From CAZEJK01 sp964512045 (lineage in GTDB: Bacteria > Acidobacteriota > Thermoanaerobaculia > Thermoanaerobaculales > Sulfomarinibacteraceae): DNA of 8,013 nucleotides. Position 1 is the stretch's first letter, and the number at the start of each line of letters is the position of its first letter. The DNA is taken from positions 1 to 8,013 of the forward strand of contig CAZEJK010000235.1 in the NCBI GenBank assembly GCA_964512045.1. Reading direction: 5' to 3'. Shown here piece after piece: positions 6,384 to 8,013 of this stretch. A model generated the notes under the pieces. The model searched no databases. It was given only the letters and a program-made list of their open reading frames with translations, and was not told the DNA's origin. The position numbers were made by a program, and so were the translations under genes.

Positions 6384-6995
6384 TCAAGCTCGTCGCGAGA
6401 CAGCTGCGTTCTCTCGGGGAAGCTTGAGAGCGGTCACGGCGCAGCGCAGTCTGCCGCCGATCTCCTCCAGAGGTATGGCGGCGAGCCTGGAGTCTCGCAG
6501 GTCGTAGCTGACCTGTACGGAAGCGAGCATATCTGGTCTGCGGACTTCCTCGCCGATCATCACGTGTCGGGCGAGCGTGACCGCATCGTCTCGGTCCATG
6601 GTTCCGCCACGAATCGGCTCGGCCGGTACCTCGCCGATCGAGGTGGACATGGCACTGAGCGCCTGGGCCAGGCGCACCAGGTTCGTCAGTGGAAGCTCGA
6701 ACGCAGGGATGATGAACGTGCGTTCGCGGCTCTCCGATGGCGTCGAAAGCCCGTCTGCGCGGACTCTGTTGGTGATGTGATACGTGCCCTCCAGGAGCCA
6801 GGCTGGGCGCCAGATGTGCGCCTGGTGACCGGCGGCCGGCAGTAGCGCAGTGGTTTCGACTGGTGTGAGGGCGTCGTCTTCGAGCACCGCGCCACGGCGA
6901 CAGTGCTGGCAGATGAACAGGATATCGAGAGACTCGCCTTGCATGCTCGATCCGCAGGACGGACACCCGAGCTCCCTCAGCCGAAGGCTGCTCAT
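6384..6995 (-). CDS. Soluble zinc-ribbon protein of unknown function
   Basis: I do not recognise a named family for this 203-residue protein. Its N-terminus carries a zinc ribbon, with CPSC at 11-14 and CQHC at 29-32. The rest (about 60-190) looks like a mixed alpha/beta domain with a WRPAWLLEG segment (64-70) and an IIPAFELPLTNL segment (95-106). There is no signal peptide or membrane segment, so it should be cytoplasmic, perhaps bound to the membrane through its neighbour. The ATG at 6995 overlaps the stop of the preceding gene as ATGA, and AAGGAG lies 5 bases upstream (7006-7001), so the two are almost certainly translated together. Upstream in-frame reading would run antisense-like through the neighbour's coding sequence and is rejected. 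The shared zinc-ribbon layout suggests the two proteins act as partners; a role in transcription is not implied by the ribbon alone. Confidence 0.85.
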   Translation of the reverse strand: MSSLRLRELGCPSCGSSMQGESLDILFICQHCRRGAVLEDDALTPVETTALLPAAGHQAHIWRPAWLLEGTYHITNRVRADGLSTPSESRERTFIIPAFELPLTNLVRLAQALSAMSTSIGEVPAEPIRGGTMDRDDAVTLARHVMIGEEVRRPDMLASVQVSYDLRDSRLAAIPLEEIGGRLRCAVTALKLPRENAAVSRRA

Positions 6996-8002
6996 TGCAG
7001 CTCCTTGCGGATTCGTTCCAGCGGGTTGGGGGTGGCGCGAGCGTCCGTTCCGGTGCCTTCCTCGACGACCCCGCCATGCCGGAAGACCGAGTAGCCCCAC
7101 GCCAGCGTGGCGCCCAACACCAATGCGATCGCACCAATCGCCGCCAGGGGATGATCGAACCGCAGCAGCAGTCCGAGATGCTGCAGCGCCGTCGTCGCAA
7201 TGAAGGCGGCTGTCGCGCACGCGGTCACGAGGGCGCCAGCGCGGTAGAGGTGATTGCCCGGCGCTTTGCCGTACGCCAGCGAGCCATCCTCTGCATCGAT
7301 CAGCACCTGGTACTGTCGGTTGCGAAAGACGTAGCGGAGGACCCAGAGCGGGTAGTACACCACGGTCACCCGGTTGCGGATCGTCGCCGTCCACGAGAAG
7401 GTGGTGCGATCGAGCTCGTGCCGCGTGCGAGCTCGCGACACGGCGGTCTCAAGCGCCATGCGAGAGGCTTCCTCCGGGGTATGGCTCGGCCGGAATGTCA
7501 TGCCTCGCGATCGCAGCTCTTCTTCGTCCAGCGGGCGGAGGTCGTCACCCTGCAGGTTGACTCGCGACACGCCGAACTCGGCCATCTCTGCAGCCGGGGT
7601 TGTGGCGTCCACCGACTCCTCGATCTGGATCTCCCGTGGCTCGTAGCGGGTGACCCAGCTGTTGCCCTCCTGCACCCGGCGCTTCTCCTGCCCGAGCACC
7701 CAGCCGATCAGGTCGCACCGCGTGCGCACGAACGGAAACCATGCGAGGAAGGCCTCTCGCACCTCCGCCTCCTTGCGCAGCGCCGGTTCCTTTCGGATGC
7801 CGCGAGCGAACCAGCGGCGGAGCGCCTCCTCCGCGGCGGCACGATCCACCTCGTCGAGCACCATCAGTCGCTCGACACCTCGGCGACCGAGGACGAGCAG
7901 TGAGGTGCCACAGTAGCGGCACGGGAGGTTGGTCAGGCCCTCGCGAACCTCCAGTGAGCCGCCACACGTGGGACAGCCGAGCCCTGCGACTGTCGGCGAC
8001 AC
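6992..8002 (-). CDS. Zinc-ribbon membrane protein of unknown function
   Basis: This frame gives 336 residues from a GTG at 8002. The N-terminus is a zinc ribbon with CPTC at 10-13 and CRYC at 28-31. A charged, largely helical region (about 45-200) follows, then a segment with YYPLWVLRYVF (216-226) and YQVLIDAEDG (231-240), which resembles a small beta domain. Two membrane helices at about 254-280 and 284-307 form a hairpin, so both ends should lie in the cytoplasm. No enzyme motif is visible. The start is uncertain: no ribosome binding site precedes the GTG, the frame is still open at the window edge, and the true start may lie a few codons beyond it. The stop overlaps the next gene's ATG by 4 bases. 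Zinc-ribbon membrane proteins of this kind sometimes sit beside SPFH-domain genes, but that is recollection and the needed neighbour is outside the window. Confidence 0.82.
   Translation of the reverse strand: MSPTVAGLGCPTCGGSLEVREGLTNLPCRYCGTSLLVLGRRGVERLMVLDEVDRAAAEEALRRWFARGIRKEPALRKEAEVREAFLAWFPFVRTRCDLIGWVLGQEKRRVQEGNSWVTRYEPREIQIEESVDATTPAAEMAEFGVSRVNLQGDDLRPLDEEELRSRGMTFRPSHTPEEASRMALETAVSRARTRHELDRTTFSWTATIRNRVTVVYYPLWVLRYVFRNRQYQVLIDAEDGSLAYGKAPGNHLYRAGALVTACATAAFIATTALQHLGLLLRFDHPLAAIGAIALVLGATLAWGYSVFRHGGVVEEGTGTDARATPNPLERIRKELQ
7001..7006 (-). promoter_or_regulatory. Ribosome binding site of the second zinc-ribbon gene
   Basis: AAGGAG on the minus strand, 5 bases before the ATG at 6995 and inside the last codons of the preceding gene. 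It fixes the start of the downstream protein and supports translational coupling through the ATGA overlap. Confidence 0.8.
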
Positions 8003-8013
8003 TGGAGGGTCTA

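Noticed and set aside
6221..6427. Small plus-strand open frame of 68 codons
   Set aside because: It covers the promoter of the sigma factor gene and the end of a zinc-ribbon gene, has no ribosome binding site and no recognisable sequence.
6996..7394. Upstream extension of the second zinc-ribbon gene to 7394
   Set aside because: The extension overlaps the coding sequence of the membrane zinc-ribbon gene in another frame and is Arg/Gly/Pro-rich; the ATG at 6995 has AAGGAG and an ATGA overlap.
1..8013. CRISPR array, tRNA, rRNA, transposase or integrase
   Set aside because: No regularly spaced repeats, no cloverleaf-like sequence with the usual T-loop, and no recombinase motifs were seen on either strand.

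Overview
The window comes from a GC-rich bacterial genome, and every gene I can support lies on the minus strand, so transcription runs from high to low coordinates. An ECF sigma factor with a good TTGACA/TATATT promoter, strong GGAGG ribosome binding sites, an exported M14 zinc carboxypeptidase with an extra C-terminal domain, and a DUF11/SdrD-B/GEVEDY modular surface protein together fit a Gram-negative soil or aquatic lineage. Acidobacteriota or a neighbouring phylum would suit, but this is a guess from gene style and no marker gene is present.

Layout, in order of transcription. (1) 8002-6384: two overlapping genes joined by an ATGA stop/start. Both encode proteins with an N-terminal CxxC...CxxC zinc ribbon. 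The first ends in a two-helix membrane hairpin and the second is soluble. They look like a translationally coupled pair of unknown function, and the upstream part of the operon lies outside the window. (2) 6383-6203: a 181-base gap, AT-rich in part, holding a near-consensus housekeeping promoter and a perfect inverted repeat that surrounds the ribosome binding site of the next gene. (3) 6202-5543: an ECF-type sigma factor, followed by a hairpin terminator at 5508-5483. (4) 5542-5299: a 244-base gap rich in dyads. It contains the terminator, a 13-bp perfect palindrome, one copy of a short dispersed repeat and a CTGT-N8-ACAG dyad. (5) 5298-2599: a secreted M14-family zinc carboxypeptidase with a complete set of catalytic residues and a C-terminal GATase1-like domain. 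(6) 2598-2425: no gene found; it holds the second copy of the dispersed repeat. (7) About 2424-1: a modular extracellular protein (DUF11, then SdrD-B, then two GEVEDY units, continuing off the left edge) broken into at least three segments. The reading frame changes near 1640 and near 850, and domain interiors appear to be missing at both points, so it is a decayed gene, a set of cassettes or a mis-assembly.

The sigma factor and the peptidase appear to be separate transcription units, because a terminator lies between them and each has its own strong ribosome binding site. Nothing in the sequence proves that the sigma factor controls its neighbours. No tRNA, rRNA, CRISPR array, transposase or integrase was seen.
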